DNA of 51,447 nucleotides. Origin: Caulobacteraceae bacterium. GTDB taxonomy: Bacteria; Pseudomonadota; Alphaproteobacteria; Caulobacterales; Caulobacteraceae. Below are positions 30,856 through 39,681 of this stretch, one piece after another. The notes below the pieces were generated by a model. The model was not told the DNA's origin and did no database searches. It saw only the letters and a program-made list of their open reading frames with translations. The position numbers were made by a program, and so were the translations under genes. How positions within the stretch are numbered: position 1 is the first letter of the stretch; the number at the start of each line of letters is the position of its first letter. The DNA is taken from assembly GCA_947476325.1 (NCBI GenBank), contig CANJPZ010000016.1, forward strand, positions 1 to 51,447, read 5' to 3'.

Positions 30856-32429
30856 CCATGCAACATTTCACCGAGGCCGAGCGCCGGATCACCCTTGCCG
30901 GCGTCGGCATCGTCTTTCTGCTGTCGGCCCTGGACCAGACCATTGTCTCGACCGCCATGCCGCGGATCATTTCCGAACTGCACGGCCTTGACCTCTATTC
31001 CTGGGTCACCACCGCCTACCTGCTGACCTCGACGGTCTCGGTGCCCATCTGGGGCAAGCTGGGCGACCTGTTCGGGCGCAAGCCCGTCCTGTTGGGCGGC
31101 ATCACCTTCTTCCTCGTCGGCTCGTGGCTGTCGGGCCTGTCCGGCGAGTTCGGCGACATGCCGGTCCTGGGCGGCGGCATGGTGCAGCTCATCGTCTTCC
31201 GCGCCCTTCAGGGCATCGGCGGCGGGGCCCTGTTCACTACCGCCTTCGCCATCATCGCCGAGCTGTTCCCGCCCCGCGAACGCGGCAAGGTCGGCGGCAT
31301 GTTCGCGGCGGTCTTTGGCCTGTCCAGCGTCGCCGGCCCCCTGATCGGCGGCTTCTTCACCGACCACGGCACGGTGACCCTCGCCGGCCACGTCATCGCC
31401 GGCTGGCGATGGGTCTTCTATCTGAACCTGCCGCTCAGCATCCTGTCGCTGTTCATGATCCTAGTGAAGATGCCCAAGATGTCTCACCAGGCCAAAGGCA
31501 AGATTGACTTCATCGGCGCGGGTCTGATCATCGCCACCTTCGTGCCCTTCCTGCTGGCCCTGACGTTCGGCGGCAACACCTACGCCTGGAACTCGCCCAT
31601 GGTCATCGGCCTGTTCGCGGGCTCCGCCGTCGGGCTGATCGCCTACATCGTCGCCGAGCGGTTCGCGCCCGATCCGGTGCTGCCGCTGGACCTGTTCAAG
31701 AACAAGGTGTTCTGCACGGCCAATCTGGCCGGCTTCCTGGTCTCCATGTCGTTCATGAGCACCGTGGCCTTCCTGCCCCTGTTCATGCAGATCGCCCAGG
31801 GCGTGTCGGCCACCACCAGCGGCATGTCGACCCTGCCGCTGATGGCCGGTCTGATGGGCTCGGCGATCATGTCGGGACGCCTCGTCACCCGCTGGGGCAA
31901 GTACAAGCCGTTCATGATCGGCGGCGTCGTCGTCACCTTCATCGGCATCTGGCTGCTCAGCCGGATGAACCTGAGCACCTCGCGGGCCGATCTGGCCTGG
32001 CGCATGTTCATCCTCGGTGTCGGCCTTGGACCCGGGCAGAGCCTGTTCAATCTGGCGGTCCAGAACGCCATGCCGATGAGCCGCCTGGGCGTGGTGACCA
32101 GCGCCAACCAGTTCTTCCGCCAGATCGGCTCGACCATGGGCGTGGCTCTGTTCGGCACCCTTTTGACCAACAAGCTGGTCGCCAACCATATCGACTTCAA
32201 CAAGCTGCGGGGCATGGCCGTCCAGCAGACGACCGGGCCCGCGCCCCAACTGCCCGAGTTCCTGCGCGAGATCATCTCGCGATCGGTCACCGACGTGTTC
32301 TTCTACGGCATCTTCGTGATCGCCGCGGCGGGCATCGTCGTGCTGTTCATCCCCCAACTGGCTATGCGCGACCGCGCCGAAATGGCCAAGATGGCCGAGG
32401 AAACGGCCAAGGATCAGGAACTGATCTAA
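30852..32429 (+). CDS. MFS multidrug efflux transporter, DHA2 family (14 TM)
   Basis: 525 residues; ATG 30852 overlaps the terC stop, with a second ATG at 30858. DHA2/EmrB-type features: '[13 protein letters not shown]' in TM1 (motif D1), '[16 protein letters not shown]' (motif A), and an '[11 protein letters not shown]' motif B region followed by 'GPLIGGFF' (motif C). About 14 transmembrane helices. It uses the proton gradient to export drugs or other amphiphiles. Likely controlled by the TetR-type regulator two genes upstream. Confidence 0.93.
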   Translation: MTMQHFTEAERRITLAGVGIVFLLSALDQTIVSTAMPRIISELHGLDLYSWVTTAYLLTSTVSVPIWGKLGDLFGRKPVLLGGITFFLVGSWLSGLSGEFGDMPVLGGGMVQLIVFRALQGIGGGALFTTAFAIIAELFPPRERGKVGGMFAAVFGLSSVAGPLIGGFFTDHGTVTLAGHVIAGWRWVFYLNLPLSILSLFMILVKMPKMSHQAKGKIDFIGAGLIIATFVPFLLALTFGGNTYAWNSPMVIGLFAGSAVGLIAYIVAERFAPDPVLPLDLFKNKVFCTANLAGFLVSMSFMSTVAFLPLFMQIAQGVSATTSGMSTLPLMAGLMGSAIMSGRLVTRWGKYKPFMIGGVVVTFIGIWLLSRMNLSTSRADLAWRMFILGVGLGPGQSLFNLAVQNAMPMSRLGVVTSANQFFRQIGSTMGVALFGTLLTNKLVANHIDFNKLRGMAVQQTTGPAPQLPEFLREIISRSVTDVFFYGIFVIAAAGIVVLFIPQLAMRDRAEMAKMAEETAKDQELI

Positions 32430-32816
32430 CCCCGGACATCCCCCGTTCCGCAGGAATGGGGGAGGGGGGCCGCCCGCGCAGCGGGGGTGGTGGGGGTCAG
32501 CGCTCCACACCCCCTCCGTATGACCAATCCCCGCTTGCCCCGCGCCCCCGCCGGCGCGCAGGCTCGCCGGTCATGCCCATGAAACCCCTTGATTTTATGG
32601 CCCGTCTGCACGCGCCTGACGCGCGCACGCCCTGGGCTGACCCCTGCGGCCGGCGCGCTGTCACCTGCGGACGCCGAACAGCCGGATGCTGTCTGATGCT
32701 GACGGACTTCTGCCCGCCTGCACAACCCGCCACTGGGAAAAGCCCAGTTAAAACAACGGACGTCAACGCATCGCCGCCGTACGCCTGCGCTCAAACGCGC
32801 AAAAAAGCTGATAATG
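32430..32816. other. Gene-free GC-rich region between MFS gene and priA
   Basis: No coding region is supported on either strand. It begins with a hairpin (32440-32449 with 32453-32462, loop GCA) followed by G-rich sequence without a U-tract, in the style of the palindromic repeats common in these genomes and perhaps ending transcription of the MFS gene. A small CTGGG/CCCAG hairpin lies at 32733-32747. The rest has no recognisable structure. Confidence 0.5.
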
Positions 32817-32855
32817 CTGAAAAATCCGGATCGCCCCTACAGGAAGCTGTAGGGG
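32817..32855 (-). terminator. Terminator of priA overlapping its last codons
   Basis: On the minus strand CCCCTACAG and CTGTAGGGG (32855-32847 and 32842-32834) form a perfect 9-bp stem with a CTTC loop, followed after about 9 nt by TTTTT. The stem contains the codons for the PriA C-terminus (DPYSFL) and the TAG stop. The distance from stem to U-run is longer than ideal. Confidence 0.5.
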
Positions 32856-34993
32856 TCTACGTCGATGGACAGGCGAATCGCGCCGGGAACCCGCACCCGC
32901 GCCTTCCAGGCCGCCAGATAGCCCGACAGATCAACTTCCCGGTCGGCCCGCACCAGGAACCGCTTGCGCCGGCGTCCGCGCACCAGAGCCAGGGGCGCAT
33001 CGGCCGGACCATAGACCTCGACGCCGGCCGCATTGGGCGCGGCGGCGGCCAGCTTGCGCACGAATTCCTCCAGCGCATCGGCCTCGGGCCCCGAGACGAT
33101 CAGCGCCGCCAGTCGGCCATAGGGCGGCAGGCCGGCCGCCTCGCGCTGCGCCATCTCGCGCTCGACAAAGGCCTCGCGGTCCCGCGCCGCCAGCGCCTCG
33201 AGCACCGGGTGGTCCGGGGCATAGGTCTGCAGCATGGCCCGGCCGGCCTTTTCGTGGCGCCCGGCCCGGCCGGCCACCTGGGCCAGCAGCTGCCAGGTCC
33301 GCTCGCCCGCTCGCAAGTCTCCGCCCTTCAGCGACAGATCCGCGTCGATCACCCCCACAAGGGTCAGGTTGGGGAAGTTGTGGCCCTTGGCGGCGGCCTG
33401 CGTGGCCACCAGGATGTCGATCTCGCCGGCCTCCATCGACCCGATCATCTCGCGCGCCCCGTCGGCAGTGAACACGGTGTCGGAGGAAAACACCGCCACC
33501 CGCGCGTCCGGAAACCGCAGCCGCACTTCTTCTTCCACCCGCTCAACGCCGGGGCCCACCGACACCAGGCTGTCTTGCGCCCCGCAGTGCGGGCACACCT
33601 TCGGCTTGAGCATGGAAAACCCGGTCAGGTGGCAAACCAGCCGGCCGGTATAGCGGTGCTCGACCAGCCAGCTGTCGGTGTCCGGCGCGGTCATCCGCTC
33701 GCCGCAGGCCCGGCAGATCACCAGGGGCGCATAGCCGCGCCGGTTCAGGAAAAGGAGGCTCTGCTCGCCGCGGGCGAAGGTCTCGGCCATGGCCTGGGCC
33801 AGGGGCGGCGAAATCCACTGGCCGTGATCGGGCGGGCTTTGGCGCATGTCGATCAGGGTGACGTCCGGCAGGCTGGCCCCGCCATAGCGATCGGCCAGCC
33901 GCAGCCAGCGGTAGCGTCCGGCCTGGGCGTTGGCCAGGGTCTCCAGCGACGGGGTGGCCGACGACAGGATCACCGCCGCCGCCTCGATCTTCGCGCGGAC
34001 CACGGCCAGATCGCGGGCGTGATAGACGAACCCCTCGCTCTGCTTGAACGAGCTGTCATGCTCTTCGTCGACGACGATCAGGCGCAGATTTTTGAACGGC
34101 AGGAACAGGGCCGAGCGGGCCCCGACCACGATCCGCGCATCGCCGCTGACGGCAGCTTCCCAGACCCGGCGGCGCTCCGGCGGCGGCACCGCCGAATGCC
34201 ATTCGGCCGGCTCGGCGCCGAACCGCTGGGCGAAGCGGGCGATCACCGCCTGGGTCAGGGCGATCTCGGGCAGCAGCACCAGGATCTGCGCCTCCGGCTC
34301 GGCGGTCAGCAGGCCGGCGATGGCCTCGAGGTAAACTTCGGTCTTGCCCGAGCCGGTCACCCCGTCCAGCAGGGCGGTCTGGAAGCCCTCGGTGGTCATG
34401 GTGGTCAGGGCCTTGGCGGCGGCCGCCTGGCTGGGGTTCAGCGGCGCGCCGGCGCGCGACGGGTCGGGCCGGGGAAAGCTTTGGTCGGCCTCGATCAGCC
34501 GCACCTCCAGGACCCCCTCGTCGACCAGACCCTTGACCACGCCGGACGAGACGCCGGCCCGGCGGGCCAGCTCGGCGCCGGCCACCGGCTCTGTGGCGGC
34601 GGCCAGCACCCGCTCACGCGCCGGGGTCATGCGGGCGGGAAGTGCGCCCGTCGCGGCGATCACGCGCTCCGGCCTTGCCTTCGGGGCCCGCGCGCCGCGC
34701 AGCGTCATGGCCAGGGGCCAGCCGGGCACATCGACACAATAGCGCGCCGCCCATTCGACAAACTTCATCGTTCCCGGCGGCAGGGCCGGCTCGGTCCGCT
34801 TTTCCAGCACGGGCTTGAGCGGCCGGTTGCCGCCGGCGGCTTCGCGCAGGCCGCTGACCACCCCGATCGTCGTGCGCGGCCCCAGCGGGACCACCACCTG
34901 ATCGCCCACGGCCAGGCCCATGCCGTCCGGCTCGGCGTAATCAAACGCCTCCGGCAGGGGCAGAGGCAGGATGACCGAAGCAATGCGGCTCAC
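32837..34993 (-). CDS. priA: Primosomal protein N' (replication restart helicase PriA)
   Basis: 718 residues from GTG 34993 ([22 protein letters not shown]); longer readings run through an intergenic repeat. The N-terminal DNA-binding domain is followed by SF2 helicase motifs [12 protein letters not shown] (Walker A), [12 protein letters not shown] (DEEH box), and two zinc-binding cysteine groups including CRACGE and CPHCGAQ. It ends in the conserved 'VDPYSFL'. PriA reloads the replisome at stalled forks. The start codon and its ribosome-binding site GAGAGGA lie inside a perfect 42-bp palindrome. Divergent from the transaldolase gene. Confidence 0.96.
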   Translation of the reverse strand: MSRIASVILPLPLPEAFDYAEPDGMGLAVGDQVVVPLGPRTTIGVVSGLREAAGGNRPLKPVLEKRTEPALPPGTMKFVEWAARYCVDVPGWPLAMTLRGARAPKARPERVIAATGALPARMTPARERVLAAATEPVAGAELARRAGVSSGVVKGLVDEGVLEVRLIEADQSFPRPDPSRAGAPLNPSQAAAAKALTTMTTEGFQTALLDGVTGSGKTEVYLEAIAGLLTAEPEAQILVLLPEIALTQAVIARFAQRFGAEPAEWHSAVPPPERRRVWEAAVSGDARIVVGARSALFLPFKNLRLIVVDEEHDSSFKQSEGFVYHARDLAVVRAKIEAAAVILSSATPSLETLANAQAGRYRWLRLADRYGGASLPDVTLIDMRQSPPDHGQWISPPLAQAMAETFARGEQSLLFLNRRGYAPLVICRACGERMTAPDTDSWLVEHRYTGRLVCHLTGFSMLKPKVCPHCGAQDSLVSVGPGVERVEEEVRLRFPDARVAVFSSDTVFTADGAREMIGSMEAGEIDILVATQAAAKGHNFPNLTLVGVIDADLSLKGGDLRAGERTWQLLAQVAGRAGRHEKAGRAMLQTYAPDHPVLEALAARDREAFVEREMAQREAAGLPPYGRLAALIVSGPEADALEEFVRKLAAAAPNAAGVEVYGPADAPLALVRGRRRKRFLVRADREVDLSGYLAAWKARVRVPGAIRLSIDVDPYSFL

Positions 34994-35098
34994 CTTTGTC
35001 CTCTCCCCGCATGCGGGGAGAGGACAAAGGTGAGGGGCGCCGCGTCGGCGGCGCGTAGAATGCCCCTCACCCAACCCCTCCCCCCGGTGCGGGGAGAG
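34991..35098. repeat. Composite palindromic (REP-like) element between priA and the transaldolase
   Basis: A perfect 42-bp palindrome (34991-35032; 20-bp arms around AT) abuts a second foldback: TGAGGGGC (35031-35038) pairs with GCCCCTCA (35062-35069), enclosing a GCGCCGC/GCGGCGC hairpin (35037-35054). The GCGGGGAGAGG half-site recurs at 35089-35099. This modular structure is that of a dispersed intergenic repeat. The left palindrome includes the GTG start of priA, and the region upstream of the transaldolase lies on the other side. Confidence 0.85.
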
Positions 35099-35149
35099 GC
35101 ACGCAGCAGCGACTGGCGCGGACGCTCGAGGCCAGTTAAAACGCCTGCC

Positions 35150-35803
35150 ATGCAAATTTTCCTCGATACGACCGACGTCACCGTCCTGCGGACCGCCACT
35201 GAAACGGGCCTTGTGGACGGAGTGACCACCAATCCTACCCTGATCGCCAAGTCCGGTCGCAACATGTTCGAGGTCATCGCCGAGATTTGTGATCTCGTCG
35301 AGGGCCCGGTCAGCGCCGAGGCCGTGGCCAGCGACGCCGCCACCCTGGTGGCTGAGGGCCGCAAGCTGGCCCAGATCGCGCCCAATGTCTGCGTCAAGCT
35401 GCCCCTGACCCGCGAGGGCCTGGTGGCTTGCCGGGTGTTGTCGGGCGAGGGGACCAGGACCAACGTCACCCTGTGCTTCTCGGCCAACCAGGCCCTGCTG
35501 GCCGCCAAGGCCGGCGCGACCTTCATCTCGCCCTTCATCGGCCGTCTGGACGACTACGGGTTCGACGGCATGGAGCTGATCCGCGAAATTCGCGCGGTTT
35601 TCGACAACTACGGTTTTGACACCGAAATCCTCGCCGCATCCATCCGCACCCCTGACCACGTAAAGGAAGCGGCCATTGCCGGGGCCGATTGTGCGACCAT
35701 CCCGCCGGCAATTTTCAACGACCTCTTCAAGCACCCGTTAACCGACAAGGGTCTTGAGTTGTTCGCTGCGGACTGGGCCAAGACCGGCCAGTCCATTCTT
35801 TAG
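35150..35803 (+). CDS. tal: Small transaldolase (Fsa/TalC family)
   Basis: 217 residues, the length of the short single-domain transaldolase / fructose-6-phosphate aldolase subfamily. Start ATG 35150 ([10 protein letters not shown]). Schiff-base Lys83 in 'VCVKLPLT', 'GVTTNPTLI' at the start and '[13 protein letters not shown]' are diagnostic. It moves a dihydroxyacetone unit in the pentose phosphate pathway; sequence alone does not separate transaldolase from aldolase activity, but transaldolase is more usual in alphaproteobacteria. It is 16 nt upstream of the DUF484 gene, forming an operon with it and xerC. Confidence 0.93.
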   Translation: MQIFLDTTDVTVLRTATETGLVDGVTTNPTLIAKSGRNMFEVIAEICDLVEGPVSAEAVASDAATLVAEGRKLAQIAPNVCVKLPLTREGLVACRVLSGEGTRTNVTLCFSANQALLAAKAGATFISPFIGRLDDYGFDGMELIREIRAVFDNYGFDTEILAASIRTPDHVKEAAIAGADCATIPPAIFNDLFKHPLTDKGLELFAADWAKTGQSIL

Positions 35804-35819
35804 ACATCCGGGGGCGGAC

Positions 35820-36515
35820 ATGAGTGAGGCGGGCGCAAAAAGATCAAGGTCCGCCGAAGCCGAGCTCGCCCGCGACTGGGACGTCGTCTCGGGTTTCCTG
35901 CGCGAAAACCCCGAGCTGATCCGCCAGGACCCGGCCCTGCTGACCGAACTGGATCTTCGGCCGCGCACCGAGAACATCGTCGACTTCGGCCCGGCGGCGC
36001 TGGCTCGCCTCTCCCAGGCCAAGGTCGCCGAGAAACAGGCCCGGGTTCAGCTCGAGGTCACGGCCCGCGCCAACTTTGCCGCCCAGGCCCAGGCCCACGC
36101 GGCGGTCATCGACATTCTTGAGGCCCGCAACAACTCGGATCTGGCCCGCCGCCTGGAAGAAATCGCCCAGCTCCGCTTCGGTCTGGTCACCGGCGTCATC
36201 GCCATCGAAGGCCCGGGGCACACCCCCGCCGGCTGGCGGGAACTGGAATTCGACTTCACCGACCGGCTGCTTGGCCCCGCTGGCCTGGCCCGCATGGGCG
36301 CCAGCCCTCATGCCGAGCTGTTGTTTTCCCAACAGGCCGAGGCCGTCAAAAGCATCGCCATGGTCCGCATCGCCATCTGGAACCCGGCCCGCCAGGGCGT
36401 GCTGGCGTTCGGTTCGCCCGATCCGCGCGGCTTTACCGCAGACATGGGCGCCGAACTGGTCGCCTTCCTCGCCCGCGTCGTCGAACGCACGGCCGAACGA
36501 TGGCCGGCGCCCTAG
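35820..36515 (+). CDS. DUF484 family protein
   Basis: 231 residues from ATG 35820. The N-terminal 'DVVSGFLRENPELIRQDPALLTEL' and a helical 'RLSQAKVAEKQARVQLEVTARAN' stretch precede a GAF-like fold that ends 'VLAFGSPDPRGFTADMGAELVAFLARVVERT'. Function of DUF484 is not established; it is very often next to xerC, as here, where it overlaps xerC by 16 nt. This suggests coupled translation and perhaps a role near chromosome dimer resolution. Confidence 0.93.
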   Translation: MSEAGAKRSRSAEAELARDWDVVSGFLRENPELIRQDPALLTELDLRPRTENIVDFGPAALARLSQAKVAEKQARVQLEVTARANFAAQAQAHAAVIDILEARNNSDLARRLEEIAQLRFGLVTGVIAIEGPGHTPAGWRELEFDFTDRLLGPAGLARMGASPHAELLFSQQAEAVKSIAMVRIAIWNPARQGVLAFGSPDPRGFTADMGAELVAFLARVVERTAERWPAP

Positions 36516-37417
36516 ACGCCCTCACCAGCTGGCTGGACTATCTCGCCAATGAGCGCCGGTCCTCGCCGCGTACGCTGGAAGCCTACGGCGACGCCGTGCG
36601 CCGCTATATCGTCTTCCTCGACGGCTACAGGGGCGAGGCGCTGTCGGCCGCCGATCTGGCCGGCGTCCGCGCCGCCGAGTTCCGAGCCTATCTCGCCTCG
36701 CGCCGCAAGGGCGACCATCCGTTGGCCCCGCGCTCGGTCAGCCAGGTGCTGTCGGCGGTGCGCAGCTTTCACCGCTACCTCGACCGCCGCCTGGGGATCG
36801 CCAACGCCCAGATCGCCCTGGTCCGCGGCCCGCGCGTCCTGCCCGGCATCCCGCGCCCCGTGACCGAAGACCAGGCTCGCGGCCTGATGGCCGAACCGGG
36901 GCAAGACGGCGACCGCGACCCCTGGGAAGCGGCCCGCGACGAGGCGTTGCTCACCTTGCTCTACGGTTGCGGTCTGCGGATCTCGGAAGCCCTGACCATC
37001 ACCTGCGGTGACATTCCCATGGGCGCCTCGATCCGCGTCACCGGCAAAGGCGGCAAGACCCGCGTCGTGCCTGTGCTACCCGCCGTGAACGAAGCCATCG
37101 CCGCCTATCTTGCCCTGCAGCCCTTCGTGCTCGCGCCTGGCGACGTCCTCTTCCGCGCCAGGCGCGGCGGTGCGTTCAGCCCGCGTCACGCCCAGGCCAT
37201 GGTGCAGCTGTTGCGCGGGCGGCTGGGCCTGCCGGCGTCGGCCACGCCCCACGCCCTGCGCCACTCATTCGCCACCCATCTGTTGGGCGCCGGCGCCGAC
37301 CTGCGCTCGATCCAGGAGTTGCTTGGTCACGCCTCGCTGTCGACCACCCAGCGCTATGCCGACGTCGATGCCGCCGCCCTGCTCAGTTCCTATTCCGCAG
37401 CTCACCCGCGGGCGTGA
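36500..37417 (+). CDS. xerC: Tyrosine recombinase XerC
   Basis: 305 residues. N-terminal SAM-like core-binding domain (1 to about 115), then the catalytic domain with Arg160 (GCGLRISEAL), Lys in GKGGKTR (181-187), His251 and Arg254 (HALRHSFATHLL), His277 (LGHASLSTTQ) and nucleophile Tyr286. All six catalytic positions are present. With XerD it resolves chromosome dimers at dif. Chromosomal context (priA, transaldolase, DUF484) argues against a mobile-element integrase. Convergent with the GNAT gene, overlapping by 35 nt. Confidence 0.95.
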   Translation: MAGALDALTSWLDYLANERRSSPRTLEAYGDAVRRYIVFLDGYRGEALSAADLAGVRAAEFRAYLASRRKGDHPLAPRSVSQVLSAVRSFHRYLDRRLGIANAQIALVRGPRVLPGIPRPVTEDQARGLMAEPGQDGDRDPWEAARDEALLTLLYGCGLRISEALTITCGDIPMGASIRVTGKGGKTRVVPVLPAVNEAIAAYLALQPFVLAPGDVLFRARRGGAFSPRHAQAMVQLLRGRLGLPASATPHALRHSFATHLLGAGADLRSIQELLGHASLSTTQRYADVDAAALLSSYSAAHPRA

Positions 37418-37829
37418 GGCGCGCGCGCAGGCGCCGCCAGGCCAGGCCATCGGTGTCGCCCCGCTCGATCTCGGTCCAGCCGCGGTTCAGGTAGAAGGCC
37501 ATGGCTTCCAGATTGAGCTCTGAACATTTCAGGGTCGGGGGCCCTTCCGTCACGTCCGACATGTGGGCCAATAGCGCCGTGCCCGCCCCGCAGCCCCGGC
37601 GCTCGACGAACAGGCTATGGACGAAGTTGCCCGGCCGGTAGAACGACAGGAACCCCGTCAGCGCCCCGTCCTGCAGGGCGATGTAAACTTCTTCCAGGTC
37701 AAAGCTGGGCCGGATCGCAACGGCGGTCAGGTCCTCCTGCGGCGCCCAGTCGAAGAGGCTTCCCGCCACCCGCTCATACAGCGCCGCGCAAGCGTCCAGT
37801 TCGTCGTCCCAGGCGCGGCGGACGTACAA
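37383..37829 (-). CDS. GNAT family N-acetyltransferase downstream of lpd (TTG start)
   Basis: 148 residues from a TTG at 37829, 4 nt after the lpd stop; no ATG or GTG is available in frame outside lpd. GNAT pattern: 'LYVRRAWDDELDACAALY' opening, 'EVYIALQDGALTGFLSFY' strand pair, 'VHSLFVERRGCGAGTALLAHM' acetyl-CoA loop, and 'LNLEAMAFYLNRGWTEIERG' at the end. Small-molecule or protein acetylation is possible. Co-transcribed with the TCA genes by position. It overlaps the 3' end of xerC on the other strand by 35 nt. Confidence 0.82.
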   Translation of the reverse strand: MYVRRAWDDELDACAALYERVAGSLFDWAPQEDLTAVAIRPSFDLEEVYIALQDGALTGFLSFYRPGNFVHSLFVERRGCGAGTALLAHMSDVTEGPPTLKCSELNLEAMAFYLNRGWTEIERGDTDGLAWRRLRARLTPAGELRNRN

Positions 37830-37833
37830 GTGG

Positions 37834-39231
37834 TCAGGCCTGCATGGTCCAGCCCTCGACGCCCATCGCCGCCTGGCGCAAGGCCTCGGAGCGGGTGGGG
37901 TGGGGGTGGCAGGTGCGGGCGACATCCTCGGACGCGGCCGAAAACTCCATGGCCACGCAGTATTCGCCAACCATCTCGCCGACTTGCGGGCCGATCATAT
38001 GGACGCCCAGGATGCGGTCGGTCTTGGCGTCGGCCAGCACCTTCACGAAACCCTCGGTCTCGTGGTTGATCTTGGCCCGCGAGTTGGCGCTGAACGGGAA
38101 CTTGCCGCTCTTGTAAACGATGCCCGCCGCCTTCAGCTCTTCCTCTGTCTTGCCAACCCAGGCGACCTCGGGGCTGGTATAGACCACTGACGGGATCAGG
38201 CCGTAGTTCACATGGCCCGCCTTGCCGGCGATCAGTTCGATGACCGCCACGCCTTCTTCCTCGGCCTTGTGGGCCAGCATGACACCGGTGGTGACATCGC
38301 CGATCACCCAGACGCCTGGCGCTGAGGTCTTTCCGTGGTCGTTGGCGATGACCCCTCGCTTGTCAGGCACGATGCCGACGCTCTCAAGACCCAGACCGGT
38401 GGTGTAGGGACGTCGGCCAATCGCAAGCAGAACGTAGTCGGCCTTGAGCGTTTCAGCTGACCCACCCTTGACCGGTTCGACGGTGACCTCAACGCTCTTG
38501 GCCGTGGCCTTGGCGCCGGTGACCTTGGAGCCCAGCTTGAAGGTCATGCCCTGTTTGGTCAGCGAACGCTGGAAGGTTTTGGCGACTTCTTCGTCCATGC
38601 CTGGCGTGATGCGATCCAGGAACTCCACAACTGTGACCTGCGCGCCGAGACGCCGCCACACCGAGCCCAGCTCGAGGCCGATGATGCCGGCGCCGATGAC
38701 GATCATCGATCCGGGCACTTCGGGCAGCGACAGGGCGCCGGTCGAATCGAGGATGCGCTTGTTATCCACCGTCACGCCCGGCAGCGCTGCCGGCTCCGAG
38801 CCCGTGGCGATGACGATGTTCTTCGCCTCAAGGGTCTGGACGGCGCCATCCGCTCCCTTGACCGCGACCTTGCCGGGACCGGTGATCGAGCCCCAGCCCT
38901 TGATCCAGTCGACCTTGTTCTTTTTCATCAGGAACTCAACGCCCTTGGTCAGGGCGGTGACGCTTTCGGCCTTCTGGGCCAGCATCTGTTTGAGGTTCAG
39001 CCTGGGTGAAACCTCAATGCCGAGGTGGGCAAATTCCTTGTTCGCCTGTTCGAACATTTCAGAGGCGTGCAGCAGGGCCTTTGACGGCATGCAGCCGACA
39101 TTCAGGCAGGTGCCGCCCAAGGTCGGAGCGCCCTCGATAATGGCGACGGACATCCCCAGCTGGCCGGCGCGGATCGCCGCGTTGTAGCCGCCGGGGCCGG
39201 CCCCGATGATGACGACGTCGTATTGGGCCAT
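37834..39231 (-). CDS. lpd: Dihydrolipoyl dehydrogenase (E3)
   Basis: 465 residues, standard. FAD-binding GAGPGGYNAAI (10-20), redox disulfide Cys42/Cys47 in GGTCLNVGCMPSK, NAD-binding GAGIIGLELGSVW, and the C-terminal dimer interface with 'ARTCHPHPTRSEAL' supplying the catalytic His-Glu. It reoxidises dihydrolipoyl groups of the 2-oxoglutarate dehydrogenase complex with NAD. Last enzyme gene of the sucC-sucD-sucA-sucB-lpd block; a cytochrome c gene separates it from sucB. Confidence 0.97.
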   Translation of the reverse strand: MAQYDVVIIGAGPGGYNAAIRAGQLGMSVAIIEGAPTLGGTCLNVGCMPSKALLHASEMFEQANKEFAHLGIEVSPRLNLKQMLAQKAESVTALTKGVEFLMKKNKVDWIKGWGSITGPGKVAVKGADGAVQTLEAKNIVIATGSEPAALPGVTVDNKRILDSTGALSLPEVPGSMIVIGAGIIGLELGSVWRRLGAQVTVVEFLDRITPGMDEEVAKTFQRSLTKQGMTFKLGSKVTGAKATAKSVEVTVEPVKGGSAETLKADYVLLAIGRRPYTTGLGLESVGIVPDKRGVIANDHGKTSAPGVWVIGDVTTGVMLAHKAEEEGVAVIELIAGKAGHVNYGLIPSVVYTSPEVAWVGKTEEELKAAGIVYKSGKFPFSANSRAKINHETEGFVKVLADAKTDRILGVHMIGPQVGEMVGEYCVAMEFSAASEDVARTCHPHPTRSEALRQAAMGVEGWTMQA

Positions 39232-39283
39232 GGAATCGTTCCCTGAATGCGCACCCGCAACCTAGTGGCCGCAAGGGTCTGGT

Positions 39284-39673
39284 TCAACGGCTATCCGCCG
39301 CTGCCGGCTGTTCAGGACAGTCCTGCGCCGCGCCGGGGCGCCGCGATGCTTCGCAGTCCTGTGCAGCGGCGTTTTCCGGTTTCAGATAGTCCAGCAGCAG
39401 GTCAATCTGCGCTTCGGAAAACCGCTGAAGGATGGGGTGGGCGCTCTCGTCGTTGTCGACCAGGGCATGGCGAATGCGCGGCGCGCCGAGCGTGCGGATG
39501 GTCTTGAGGGTCTGGCCGTTGAAACTGGCCTCGCCATGGCAACCGCCACAAGCCTGACGCCAGAGCGTGGCGCCGGTTTCGCGAGACGACCGCTCTTGGG
39601 CTGATGCGGACCAAACGGCGACGGCGCACAAAGAAACCGCGGCAAAAATCCCGATTGATGCCGCGCGGTTCAT
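39284..39673 (-). CDS. Small secreted c-type cytochrome inside the 2-oxoglutarate dehydrogenase operon
   Basis: 129 residues with signal peptide (1-25, ending SASAQ). One heme-binding CGGCH (Cys42, Cys45, His46). After the start Met there is no methionine in the protein, so the usual Met sixth ligand is missing; His69 or His79 could serve, giving bis-His heme. 'RFSEAQIDLLLDYLKP' is the normal C-terminal helix of class I cytochromes. The last 25 residues are low complexity with two further Cys. It starts 8 nt after sucB, so it is co-transcribed with TCA genes although the mature protein is periplasmic. Role unknown; perhaps electron transfer tuned with respiration. Confidence 0.88.
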   Translation of the reverse strand: MNRAASIGIFAAVSLCAVAVWSASAQERSSRETGATLWRQACGGCHGEASFNGQTLKTIRTLGAPRIRHALVDNDESAHPILQRFSEAQIDLLLDYLKPENAAAQDCEASRRPGAAQDCPEQPAAADSR

Positions 39674-39681
39674 GATGAGCC

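Noticed and set aside
32426-32794. 122-codon minus-strand frame in the gap before priA
   Set aside because: Cys/Arg/Ala-rich with no domain, overlaps the intergenic hairpin, and has no convincing ribosome-binding site.
32456-35803. A very long plus-strand open frame covering priA antisense and joining the transaldolase
   Set aside because: Only its last 217 codons are the transaldolase. The rest is Gly/Arg/His-rich antisense to priA and arises from high GC in third codon positions.
36500-37417. Tyrosine recombinase as a mobile-element integrase
   Set aside because: It is XerC-length and lies in the conserved DUF484-xerC context, far from the tRNA island edge.
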